Source: SYAC01 sp046048055 (GTDB taxonomy: Bacteria; Planctomycetota; Phycisphaerae; Phycisphaerales; SM1A02). Taken from it: DNA of 26,712 nucleotides. Position 1 is the first letter of the stretch. The number at the start of each line of letters is the position of its first letter. The stretch is taken from NCBI GenBank assembly GCA_046048055.1, contig JBJOGW010000093.1, positions 1 through 26,712 on the forward strand, given 5' to 3'. The position numbers and the translations under genes were made by a program. The notes beneath the pieces were generated by a model. It was not told the DNA's origin and did not search any database. It worked only from the letters and a program-made list of their open reading frames with translations. Shown here piece after piece: positions 1 to 6,993 of this stretch.

Positions 1-49
1 CTGCGGGGGTGAGGTGGTCAGGCGGGGCGGCGCGGAGCAACCACCCCCC

Positions 50-934
50 TCACTCCGCGCTCATCGGATGCCAGACCGTCTTGTACTCCACGGCGCCACG
101 GAAGGCGTCAGGGCCTTCCCATGCATGCGTGCCGACGAAGTCCGTGGCGGAGGTGACCACGCGCACCCGCTTCAGGTTGTCGGCGCCGGCCTCGCGAAGG
201 TCTGTGGCCTCCTTCTCGTCGGCGCTTGCCACCAAGCCATCGATGTCGCGGTGCGCCGCAAACGCGGGCAGCAGCTCCTTGCGCGTGCCAGTGAGCAGGT
301 TGAAAACGCCAGCGGGAATGTCGCTGTTGGGCATGCTCTCGGCCACGAGCAGGGCGGCCAGCGGCAGGTGCTCGCTGGCCATGCACACCACCGTGTTGCC
401 CGCGCACACCGCCGGCAACCACAGGCTCAGGAAGCCCAGAAAGGGCGACTGCTCCGGCGCGATCACGCCGATCACGCCCACCGGCTCTGGGCAGGTGAAG
501 TTGTGAAAGGGCTGCGCCACCGGATTCTGGTTGCCCAGCAGGCTGGTGATCTTGTCGCTCCAGCCCGCGAAGCAGATCACGCGATCGATGCCTGCGGCCA
601 CCTCGGCCTGCGCCTTCTTCGCGCTGCGACCGGTCGTCTCGCGGATGGCCGAGGCGATCTCCGCCGCGCGGCCTTCGAGCATTTCCGCCAGCCGGTGCAG
701 GATCTGCCCGCGCAGGTAGGGAGTGGCCGAACTCCAGCCGCTCAGCGCGCCGCGCGCAGCCTCGACCGCCTCGCGCAGGTCCTTGCGACTGGCGGTGCAC
801 AGGTGGCCCAACAGGCCGCCGTCGGCATCGCGCAGGGCGTGCGTGCGTCCGCTCTCGCCGCGCGGGTACGCCCCCTTGATGAACAGCTTGTGGGTCTTCA
901 GCACGGTCACGCGGTCGTTGGAGGCCTGGCTCAT
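50..934 (-). CDS. Short, catalytically dead aldehyde dehydrogenase-like protein (second half of a split ALDH16)
   Basis: The 294-residue product aligns with the N-terminal (coenzyme-binding) part of the aldehyde dehydrogenase fold: compare VGVIGVIAPEQSPF (152-165) with the VGVCGQIIPWNFP segment of the neighbour. The oxyanion Asn is replaced by EQ (161-162), the NAD-binding KPAE is MASE (185-188), and the protein ends before any ELGGK or catalytic Cys segment. It therefore cannot be an active dehydrogenase. Normal ALDHs have about 480-500 residues. It lies 19 bases downstream of a complete ALDH on the same strand and has its own ribosome site (AAGGA, 7 bases before the ATG). Full domain followed by truncated dead domain, 486 plus 294 residues, matches the architecture of single-chain ALDH16. 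I infer a non-catalytic partner subunit of the neighbour. Decay of an ordinary ALDH is less likely, because the frame is intact and the C-terminus looks designed. Confidence 0.85.
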   Translation of the reverse strand: MSQASNDRVTVLKTHKLFIKGAYPRGESGRTHALRDADGGLLGHLCTASRKDLREAVEAARGALSGWSSATPYLRGQILHRLAEMLEGRAAEIASAIRETTGRSAKKAQAEVAAGIDRVICFAGWSDKITSLLGNQNPVAQPFHNFTCPEPVGVIGVIAPEQSPFLGFLSLWLPAVCAGNTVVCMASEHLPLAALLVAESMPNSDIPAGVFNLLTGTRKELLPAFAAHRDIDGLVASADEKEATDLREAGADNLKRVRVVTSATDFVGTHAWEGPDAFRGAVEYKTVWHPMSAE

Positions 935-953
935 GGGTGGTTCCTTGCCGCGC

Positions 954-2414
954 TCAGTGCGCCAGGTATTCCAGCAGGCCGTGGCGGCCGCCCTCGCGTC
1001 CGAAGCCGCTCTCCTTCACGCCGCCGAAGGGGCTTGCCGCGTCGAACAGGTTGAAGCCGTTGCACCACACCACGCCCGCACGCAGCCGACGAGCCACGTC
1101 GAACATCTTGGCGCTCTTCTCGGTCCAGATGCCGGCGCTCAGGCCGTACGCGCTGTCGTTGGCCCGCGCGACCGCCTCATCGACGGTGCGGAAGGTCATG
1201 AGCGCCACCACGGGGCCGAAGATCTCCTCGCGCGCCACGGTGTGGCTGGGCTGCACGCCCGCCAGCGCGGTGGGCCGGCACCAGAAGCCCTTCGTGGGCA
1301 GCGTGCCGCAGCCGCTCTCGAGCACCTCGGCACCCTCCTTGCGGGCGACCTGCACGTAGCCCCGGATACGATTGCGCTGGCTGGCGCTGTTGATGGCGCC
1401 CACGTCGGTGTTCTTGTCCATGGGGTCGCCCACGCGCAGGCTGGACATGCGCTGCAGCAGCTTGGCCCGGAATTCCTCGGCCACGCTTTCCTCCACCAGC
1501 AGTCGGCTCCCCGCGCAGCACACCTGACCCTGGTTGTAGAAGATGCCCTGCACGGCGCCTTCCACCGCCTGGTCCATGGCCGCATCGGCGAACACGATGT
1601 GCGCGCCCTTGCCGCCCAGTTCCATGGTCAGCCGCACAGGGCGTGCCGCGCACGCCTTCACGATGGCCTTGCCCACCTCGGTGCTGCCGGTGAAGGCCAC
1701 CTTGTGGAAGCCCGCATGGCCCGCCACCAGCTTGCCGGTCTCCGGGCCGCCCGTGACGATGTTCACCACGCCCGGCGGCAGGTCGACTTCCTGCAGGATC
1801 TCCGCCAGCCGAAGCGCTGTCAGCGGCGTGGTCTCGGCAGGCTTGAGCACGCAGGTGTTGCCGCAGGCGAGCGCCGGCGCCAGTTTCCACGCGGCCATCA
1901 TGAGCGGGAAGTTCCACGGAATGATCTGTCCGCACACGCCCACAGGCCTCGGCTCGCCGCCGCCTGGCATGGCGTACTGCAGCTTGTCGCACCAGCCCGC
2001 GTGATGGAAGAAGTGCTTGGCGCTCTCGGGTACGTCGCCGTCGCGGCTCTCGCGGATGGGCTTGCCGTTGTTGAGCGTCTCGAGCACCGACAGCTCGCGG
2101 GCGCGCTCCTGCATGCGGCGCGCGATGCGGAACAGGTACTTGGCCCGCTCCTTGCCGGGCAGGCGCGACCACTTGCGCTGGGCCTTGGTCGCCGCCGCCA
2201 CCGCCGCGGCCACGTCGGCCTTGCCGGCCTCGGCCACGCGGGAGAGCGTCTCCTCGGTGGCGGGGTTGATGACCTTCATGAACTTGCCGGACTTCGGCTT
2301 CACGAAGGTGCCGTCGATGAACAGCCCGTGCTGCTCGGCGATCTCGGGCCGGAAGCTCTCGGGAGCGGGGGCGTAGTCCCAGACCGGCGTCGATGCGGAA
2401 GCGCTGCGTGCCAC
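954..2414 (-). CDS. NAD(P)-dependent aldehyde dehydrogenase, complete catalytic subunit
   Basis: This is a full-length ALDH of 486 residues that oxidises an aldehyde to the carboxylate in the cytoplasm. Visible motifs in order are PWN with Asn168 (oxyanion), KPAE with Lys191, FTGSTEVG (241-248, Rossmann-type NAD contact), MELGGK with Glu265 (general base), GQVCCAG with catalytic Cys299, and EEIFGPV near residue 395. The start chosen is GTG at 2414; no ATG lies upstream in frame before the preceding gene, and the ribosome site is weak. The preceding lipoprotein gene ends 40 bases upstream and the dead ALDH paralogue follows after 19 bases, so the two ALDHs are almost certainly co-transcribed. 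The substrate cannot be read from the sequence. In the ALDH16 family the active half has this position and size. Confidence 0.93.
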   Translation of the reverse strand: MARSASASTPVWDYAPAPESFRPEIAEQHGLFIDGTFVKPKSGKFMKVINPATEETLSRVAEAGKADVAAAVAAATKAQRKWSRLPGKERAKYLFRIARRMQERARELSVLETLNNGKPIRESRDGDVPESAKHFFHHAGWCDKLQYAMPGGGEPRPVGVCGQIIPWNFPLMMAAWKLAPALACGNTCVLKPAETTPLTALRLAEILQEVDLPPGVVNIVTGGPETGKLVAGHAGFHKVAFTGSTEVGKAIVKACAARPVRLTMELGGKGAHIVFADAAMDQAVEGAVQGIFYNQGQVCCAGSRLLVEESVAEEFRAKLLQRMSSLRVGDPMDKNTDVGAINSASQRNRIRGYVQVARKEGAEVLESGCGTLPTKGFWCRPTALAGVQPSHTVAREEIFGPVVALMTFRTVDEAVARANDSAYGLSAGIWTEKSAKMFDVARRLRAGVVWCNGFNLFDAASPFGGVKESGFGREGGRHGLLEYLAH

Positions 2415-2454
2415 GGGCGCGAAGGGTACCGCGGAACTCCGTCGTGAACGCGCC

Positions 2455-3150
2455 TCAGCGCACGGGCTGCACCGCGGGCGGCGGCGGCACGCCCATCTTC
2501 TGCAGCGCCTGCAGATACTCCTGCTCGTTCTGGCCCAGCGCCTCCATCTTGAGCAGTGCGCCCACGGTTCCGTCGGCCTTGATCCACTTCAGGGTCACGA
2601 AGAGCTCGTCGCTGACCAGCTCGCCGTTGCCCTCGATGTGCCCATTGCCGCTGGCCGGCACGCCCGCGATGGTGAACACCTCGAAGGGTGGCGTGTCCTC
2701 GCCGGGCCCGGATCCCACCATCGACGGCTCGTAGCCGCCACCTCGCCCCACACGCACATCGCCCGGCGTGATGGTGCCGCTCCAGCTTCCGGTGCTGTCT
2801 CCCATCCACCAGACCTGGCCCTGCGCTGGATCGTCGTTGGCATCGGCATAGCGATGCTCCACCACCCACTCGCGCGTCTCGCGGGTGGTGCTCACGCGCC
2901 AGATCCAGTCGGTGGTGCCTTCGGGCAGCTGCCACCACAGCGCGGTCTGGCCCGCAGGCCCGAACATGGCTGCGTCGCCTTCGAGCCGGGTGTGTCCCAC
3001 GAACCAGTTGCCGCCGCCGATGTCGGGCTCGCTCGCACAGCCGGTCAGGCATGCCGCCGAAAGCGTGAGGGCCGGGAGAGGCCGGCACACGTTCCAGAGG
3101 CGGAATTCAGGCTTGATTCCGTGTTCACGGCGGGTGTTCTGGGGCTTCAT
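2455..3150 (-). CDS. Predicted lipoprotein of unknown function
   Basis: The 231-residue protein has a long basic N-region, a hydrophobic stretch (about 25-37) and a lipobox LTGC with Cys38, so it is predicted to be lipid-anchored after Lgt and signal peptidase II processing. Asp is not directly after the Cys (Cys-Ala-Ser), which would suit outer-membrane sorting if Lol rules apply. The mature part is rich in Trp, Gly and acidic residues, has no motif I can assign, and ends in a Pro-rich tail. A segment GNWFVG (47-52) just after the anchor resembles GDNWFAG in the divergently transcribed lipoprotein at 3207-4007. The start is the ATG at 3150: upstream sequence in this frame is Arg-rich noise, and this start gives a proper signal sequence. 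It is divergent from the SOUL gene and 40 bases upstream of the ALDH gene. Confidence 0.75.
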   Translation of the reverse strand: MKPQNTRREHGIKPEFRLWNVCRPLPALTLSAACLTGCASEPDIGGGNWFVGHTRLEGDAAMFGPAGQTALWWQLPEGTTDWIWRVSTTRETREWVVEHRYADANDDPAQGQVWWMGDSTGSWSGTITPGDVRVGRGGGYEPSMVGSGPGEDTPPFEVFTIAGVPASGNGHIEGNGELVSDELFVTLKWIKADGTVGALLKMEALGQNEQEYLQALQKMGVPPPPAVQPVR

Positions 3151-3206
3151 GGGATCCCATTCTGCCTCAAAGCATCCACCCCTGCAGGCGTGGCGAAGCC
3201 CTTCGC
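3151..3206. promoter_or_regulatory. Divergent intergenic region with a small dyad next to the SOUL start
   Basis: The 56 bases between two divergent lipoprotein genes must carry both promoters, unless these lie inside the genes. I see no convincing -35/-10 pair. A palindrome, GCGAA-GCCC-TTCGC (3193-3206), abuts the ATG at 3207 and occupies the place where a Shine-Dalgarno would be. It could hide the start in a hairpin, or the true start could be the in-frame ATG at 3213. Confidence 0.3.
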
Positions 3207-4007
3207 ATGCCCATGATCGCCCGACCGTTCCGACGCCTGCTCGGCATGACGCTCTTCGTGCTCGGCGGCTGTGCCATGACCGGTGGCCCGGAGCCCGCGC
3301 CGCAGGTCCCATCCGCGTCCGCCGGCACCACCTGGCCGTTGCGAGCGCCCGCGGCGGGCACCACGGTGCGCCTGCTGGGTGACGCACCCGCACCCGTGCA
3401 GGAAGGCGACAACTGGTTCGCGGGCGACTGCGAGATCGAGGCGCCATTGCCGGTGGGCTATCCGCCCCCCACGCCGCCTCAGTGCGTGGAGATCAAGACC
3501 TATCCCGTGGTGCGCCGTGCCGAGTTCCGAAGCGAGGGCACCACCAGTCTGGGCATGAACCGCGGATTCTGGCCGCTCTTCCGTCACATCCAGAACCGCG
3601 ACATCGAGATGACCAGCCCGGTGGAGATGGACTATCGCGGCATGATGGACGAGCAGGGCCGGCTCACCGACCGCCAGGGCGCGTGGACCATGAGCTTCCT
3701 GTACCGCCGAACCGACCAGGGCCCCACCGGCCAGGCGGAACCCGGCGTGCAAGTGGAGGATCTGCCGCAGATGACGGTGATCTCGATCGGTCTCACGGGC
3801 GGATACGGTCTCAACCGCGTCAACCAGGGCCTGGAGAAGCTGCAGCAGGCGCTGGCCAGCCAGGACCAGTGGGTGGCCGCTGGCGATCCGCGCGCTCTCA
3901 ACTACAACGGCCCGTCGATCCCGATGCGCTACCGCTGGAGCGAGGTGCAGATCCCGGTGAAGCCCAGGAACGCCATCGCCAGCAGCAGCGGCGGATCCAC
4001 CAGGTAG
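3207..4007 (+). CDS. SOUL/HBP-family heme-binding lipoprotein
   Basis: The 266-residue protein has a short signal sequence with lipobox VLGGC (Cys22), a Pro/Ala-rich linker to about residue 66, and a SOUL-type domain from about 93 to 254. The family hallmark M-T-x-P-V appears as IEMTSPV (133-139), and the domain closes with RYRWSEVQIPV, as SOUL proteins do. SOUL/HBP proteins bind heme or porphyrin-like ligands; the ligand here is not shown by the sequence. It is likely exported and membrane-anchored, unlike the cytosolic animal members. ATG at 3213 is an alternative start two codons later. The last 26 codons (79 bases) overlap the 3' end of the convergent membrane-protein gene, and the C-terminal tail after the SOUL domain is a low-complexity Ser/Gly stretch encoded in that overlap. 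Confidence 0.88.
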   Translation: MPMIARPFRRLLGMTLFVLGGCAMTGGPEPAPQVPSASAGTTWPLRAPAAGTTVRLLGDAPAPVQEGDNWFAGDCEIEAPLPVGYPPPTPPQCVEIKTYPVVRRAEFRSEGTTSLGMNRGFWPLFRHIQNRDIEMTSPVEMDYRGMMDEQGRLTDRQGAWTMSFLYRRTDQGPTGQAEPGVQVEDLPQMTVISIGLTGGYGLNRVNQGLEKLQQALASQDQWVAAGDPRALNYNGPSIPMRYRWSEVQIPVKPRNAIASSSGGSTR

Positions 4008-4519
4008 TCCCAGAGGTTGTCGGACTCCATCAGATCGGCGCCGTATGCCAGCAGGGCCACGGCCACGATCACGGTCCACGCGTCGCTACGGCGGCGGCGC
4101 AGCAGGATCGCGGACATCGCCACCCCAACCAGCAGCGTGAAGGGCTGCCATCCCAGCCCATGCAGATCCCAGGTGCTCATGGGGATCTCGAGGAACAGAG
4201 GCAGGTAGAGCGGCAGGGTGACCAGCAGCGTGATCAGGATGCGAAGGTCGCGGCCCGGCATGGGCGGCAGCCAGCGTGGCCGGAACACGAACGCGACAAG
4301 CAGGGATGCCGTGACCACGCTGGGATCACCCCAGATGCCGCGAAGATGGCTCGCGATCGGCACCTCGCCCACCGGCACCAGCAGCACCGCCGCCGGCAGC
4401 AGCAACGCCAGCGGCCCGGGCGACGCAAGCCGGCCCGTGCGCCACACCCGAATGGCCTGCCATGCCGCCAGCGCGATCAGCCCCTGGGCCAGCAGGCCGT
4501 AGATGGCCTGCACGCTCAT
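3929..4519 (-). CDS. Small polytopic membrane protein coupled to the BNR protein
   Basis: The 196-residue protein is strongly hydrophobic, with about five to six membrane segments (near 3-20, 36-52, 68-80, 96-112, 153-168 and 173-190) and an Arg-rich cytoplasmic loop (RRRRSD, about 139-144). I do not recognise the family. ATG at 4519 is chosen because it forms an ATGA overlap with the stop of the preceding BNR-protein gene; an upstream ATG at 4543 in the same frame is possible but less likely. The tight coupling suggests it works with the BNR protein, for example in export or in handling the released product. Its last predicted membrane helix is encoded opposite the 3' end of the SOUL gene. 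Confidence 0.75.
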   Translation of the reverse strand: MSVQAIYGLLAQGLIALAAWQAIRVWRTGRLASPGPLALLLPAAVLLVPVGEVPIASHLRGIWGDPSVVTASLLVAFVFRPRWLPPMPGRDLRILITLLVTLPLYLPLFLEIPMSTWDLHGLGWQPFTLLVGVAMSAILLRRRRSDAWTVIVAVALLAYGADLMESDNLWDYLVDPPLLLAMAFLGFTGICTSLQR

Positions 4520-5673
4520 GGCGACCCCTCGCCCCAGAGCCACCCTGCGTTGAAGGTGTGCAGGCGGATGCCCTGCCGCAGCAGCGTGTAGGAGAGATGA
4601 ATGTCACCGGCCAGATCCTGGGCCAGGAACGGATACGAGAACTCGTCGGTGGTGGCGTCGCTCGCCTCGATCACGCGCAGCCTCGCCCAGGTCTCGCCTG
4701 CGTCGAGCGAGTGCAGCAGTTCCAGGCGGTGCCGCCCGCTCTCCAGCGGATTGGCCGCCATCAGCAGCGAACCATCCTCCAGGCGGATCATGCTCACGGC
4801 CGCATCGGGATTGGGCACGTCCAGCGACGACCGCTGGGGCCACGTTCGTCCGCCATCGCGCGTGGCGTTGCGCTGCACGCGCCGTGCATGCCGAGAGGCG
4901 GATCGGAGCACGGCCGTGGCCTCGGTCGGGCTGGTGGCCGCCACGGCAGGCTGAAGGCGTCCGCCCTCGTACTTCTGCATGCGGACCGAGTCGATCACGC
5001 GGCCCTCGCTCTCCAGCCGAAGCCAGAGGCCCCACTTGTTCACGAATTCGTGGTAGGCGGGAAGCCCGATGGTGCCGTCCTGCATCACGAGCGGCTGGTT
5101 GCGAACCAGCGTGCTCAGGTTGAAGAGCGGCGAGACCACCAGCCGCCGCCCCGAGGACCACGTGCGACCCTCGTCCGGTGAGACCAGCTGGTTGATGGCG
5201 CTGCCCGACCAGCCGCCCACGCTCACGCTGACCACGTGCATGTGCACGCGGCCGGCCGTGTCCATCCACAGCACGGGATTGCCCAGCTTGCGGATGGACC
5301 GCTGCACAAGTTGCTGCAGGCGCTGGCGCGTGAGCGAGGTCCACTGCTCCACCACCGTGCCCTGGCGCACGCGCGCCATCTCGATGGTCACGTCGCGGGC
5401 GCCCTCGCGCGTGCCGCCAAACCATGCCACCAGCAGGTCGCCTCCGGGCATCGGCAGCAGGCAGCTGGCGTGGGCCGAGGCGGTGGGCCTTGGCAGGTCG
5501 AGCACCCGGTGCAGCGGCTGCTGCATGGGTCGCTCATCCGGGGTGACCGCCGGCGCCACCAGGAAGCGGGGCTCCTTGGCGGCCGGAATCCTGGCGAAGG
5601 CGGCGGCCAGGCCCATGGCGAGAAGCAGCAGGGGGATCCGGGAGGCTTGCTGGAGCGGATTCATGCGGCGCAT
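4516..5673 (-). CDS. Secreted BNR/Asp-box neuraminidase-like protein (COG4692 type)
   Basis: The 385-residue protein has an N-terminal signal or anchor sequence (hydrophobic 13-27, ending AAAFA) and a six-bladed sialidase-type propeller. Three Asp-boxes (S/T-x-D-x-G-x-T-W) are plain: SPDEGRTW (165-172), TRDGGRTW (271-278) and SLDAGETW (322-329). The N-terminal part of the domain (LLVAWFGGTREG, 80-91) matches the family annotated as predicted neuraminidase. I see no classical FRIP motif, so sialic acid need not be the substrate; another glycan or a purely binding role is possible. Start: ATG at 5673 (a second ATG, at 5664, gives the same signal sequence). The gene is divergent from the GT9 gene and coupled by ATGA to the membrane protein downstream. 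The reading frame stays open far upstream, antisense to other genes, but that extension is compositional noise. Confidence 0.82.
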   Translation of the reverse strand: MRRMNPLQQASRIPLLLLAMGLAAAFARIPAAKEPRFLVAPAVTPDERPMQQPLHRVLDLPRPTASAHASCLLPMPGGDLLVAWFGGTREGARDVTIEMARVRQGTVVEQWTSLTRQRLQQLVQRSIRKLGNPVLWMDTAGRVHMHVVSVSVGGWSGSAINQLVSPDEGRTWSSGRRLVVSPLFNLSTLVRNQPLVMQDGTIGLPAYHEFVNKWGLWLRLESEGRVIDSVRMQKYEGGRLQPAVAATSPTEATAVLRSASRHARRVQRNATRDGGRTWPQRSSLDVPNPDAAVSMIRLEDGSLLMAANPLESGRHRLELLHSLDAGETWARLRVIEASDATTDEFSYPFLAQDLAGDIHLSYTLLRQGIRLHTFNAGWLWGEGSP

Positions 5674-5748
5674 CGCCTGCCTGCTCGGGAATCGCTCGCC
5701 GCCATGCGCGCACGATAGCATGCGCCGGCGCACGGATGCCCCGAGTCC
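5674..5748. promoter_or_regulatory. Divergent promoter region between BNR-protein and GT9 operons
   Basis: These 75 bases serve two operons. They contain a perfect 12-base palindrome TGCGCCGGCGCA (5721-5732), which could be an operator. On the minus strand TGCTATCGT (5720 to 5712) resembles an extended -10 (TGnTAnnnT) about 39 bases before the BNR start. No clear -35 is visible, so this is a weak call. Confidence 0.3.
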
Positions 5749-6990
5749 ATGGATGTCCGCCTTCAGAAGTCGATCGATCGATGGGTGGGAATCCCGCTCT
5801 GCGCGGCCCTCTCTGCGTGGCATGCCATGGTGGGTCTGTGGCGCGGTCGGATGCCCTCGCCGCCGCCACGGCGCATCCTGGTGATCCTGCTGAGCGAGAT
5901 GGGCAGCCTGGTGCTGGCGGAGCCGATGTTCCGTCGGCTGCGCGAGCGCCATCCCGCGGCCGAGGTGCACATGATGTGCTTCGCTCGAAACAGGCAGTTG
6001 CTCGACCTGCTGCGGGTCGTGCGGCCCGAGCATGTCATCACCATCCGCGACGGGTCGCTTGGCGACCTGCTGCGGGACCTGTGGGCGGCGATCCGAACCA
6101 TGCGCGAGCGGCGATTTGACGCCGTGGTGGACTGCGAGCTTTTCGCGCGGATCAGCGCGATCCTGAGCGGCCTTTCGGGGGCCAGGCAGCGCACGGGCTT
6201 TCATCGCCACACGCAGGAAGGCCTGTATCGCGGCAGTTTCCTGACCGACCCGGTGCCCTACAACCCCTACCGGCATCTCTCGCATCAGCTGGTCTCGCTG
6301 GCCGATGCGCTGGACAGCCGCACCACGCCCCGCGCCAAGGACGGTCGCGCCTCGGACGGCTACCTGCCGCCGGTGTTCCAGCCGGAGCCGGGTGAGATCG
6401 ATCGCGAGGTGACCCAGCTGCACCGTGACCATCCGGTGCTGGTGGGCAAGCCGCTGGTGATGCTGTATCCGAGCGGCGGCCTGCTGCCCATCCGGGCGTG
6501 GCCGCTGGAGCACTACGCGGCGGTGGCGCGCAACCTGCTGCTTGATGGCTGTGCCGTGGCGGTGATCGGCATGCCCGACGACCGACCGCTGGCCCAGCGG
6601 CTGCGAGCGGCGGTGGAGAACGATCCGTGCCTGGTGGACCTGGCGGGTGCCACGCGATCCGTGCGTCACCTGATGACGCTGTTTCACCGGGCCAGCCTGC
6701 TCATCACCAATGACGGCGGCCCGGGGCAGTTCGCGGCCATGACGCCGCTGCACACCATCGTGCTCTTCGGCCCCGAGACGCCCACGCTCTACCGAAGCTG
6801 GAGTCCCAACGCCCATGCCTTCTTCACGGCGCTGCCGTGTGCGCCATGCCTGACCGCGTACAACCACCGCACCAGCCCGTGTGACGGCGACAACCAGTGC
6901 CTGAAGCGCATCCAGCCCGACGAGGTGCTGGCCAAGGCGCGGCAGATGCTCAAGCAGGCCCGGCCCGTGGCCCAGGACCTGGTGGGGTAG
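5749..6990 (+). CDS. GT9 (heptosyltransferase-like) glycosyltransferase
   Basis: The 413-residue protein is a GT-B enzyme of family GT9. The N-terminal half opens with RRILVILLSEMGSLVLAEPM (about 41-60), the usual L-x-x-x-G-D/S nucleotide-sugar entry segment, and the C-terminal half has the family's ITNDGGPGQFAA and LFGPETP motifs. The C-terminal CAPCLTAY...CDGDNQCLKRI carries the cysteine cluster common in GT9. Such enzymes add heptose or another sugar to lipid A-core or related envelope glycans on the inner face of the inner membrane. The donor cannot be read here. A residue stretch before the first motif (about 1-40) has some hydrophobic character and may associate with the membrane. It is the first gene of a plus-strand operon; the next gene begins 3 bases after its stop. 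Confidence 0.88.
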   Translation: MDVRLQKSIDRWVGIPLCAALSAWHAMVGLWRGRMPSPPPRRILVILLSEMGSLVLAEPMFRRLRERHPAAEVHMMCFARNRQLLDLLRVVRPEHVITIRDGSLGDLLRDLWAAIRTMRERRFDAVVDCELFARISAILSGLSGARQRTGFHRHTQEGLYRGSFLTDPVPYNPYRHLSHQLVSLADALDSRTTPRAKDGRASDGYLPPVFQPEPGEIDREVTQLHRDHPVLVGKPLVMLYPSGGLLPIRAWPLEHYAAVARNLLLDGCAVAVIGMPDDRPLAQRLRAAVENDPCLVDLAGATRSVRHLMTLFHRASLLITNDGGPGQFAAMTPLHTIVLFGPETPTLYRSWSPNAHAFFTALPCAPCLTAYNHRTSPCDGDNQCLKRIQPDEVLAKARQMLKQARPVAQDLVG

Positions 6991-6993
6991 CGC

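Noticed and set aside
13..45. Inverted repeat GGTGGT/ACCACC just after the stop of the short ALDH-like gene, as a terminator
   Set aside because: The stem is only 6 bases with a 21-base loop and no T-tract follows on the transcribed strand.
723..2447. A 574-codon plus-strand open frame across the ALDH genes
   Set aside because: It is antisense to two recognisable ALDH-family genes and has shadow-like composition.
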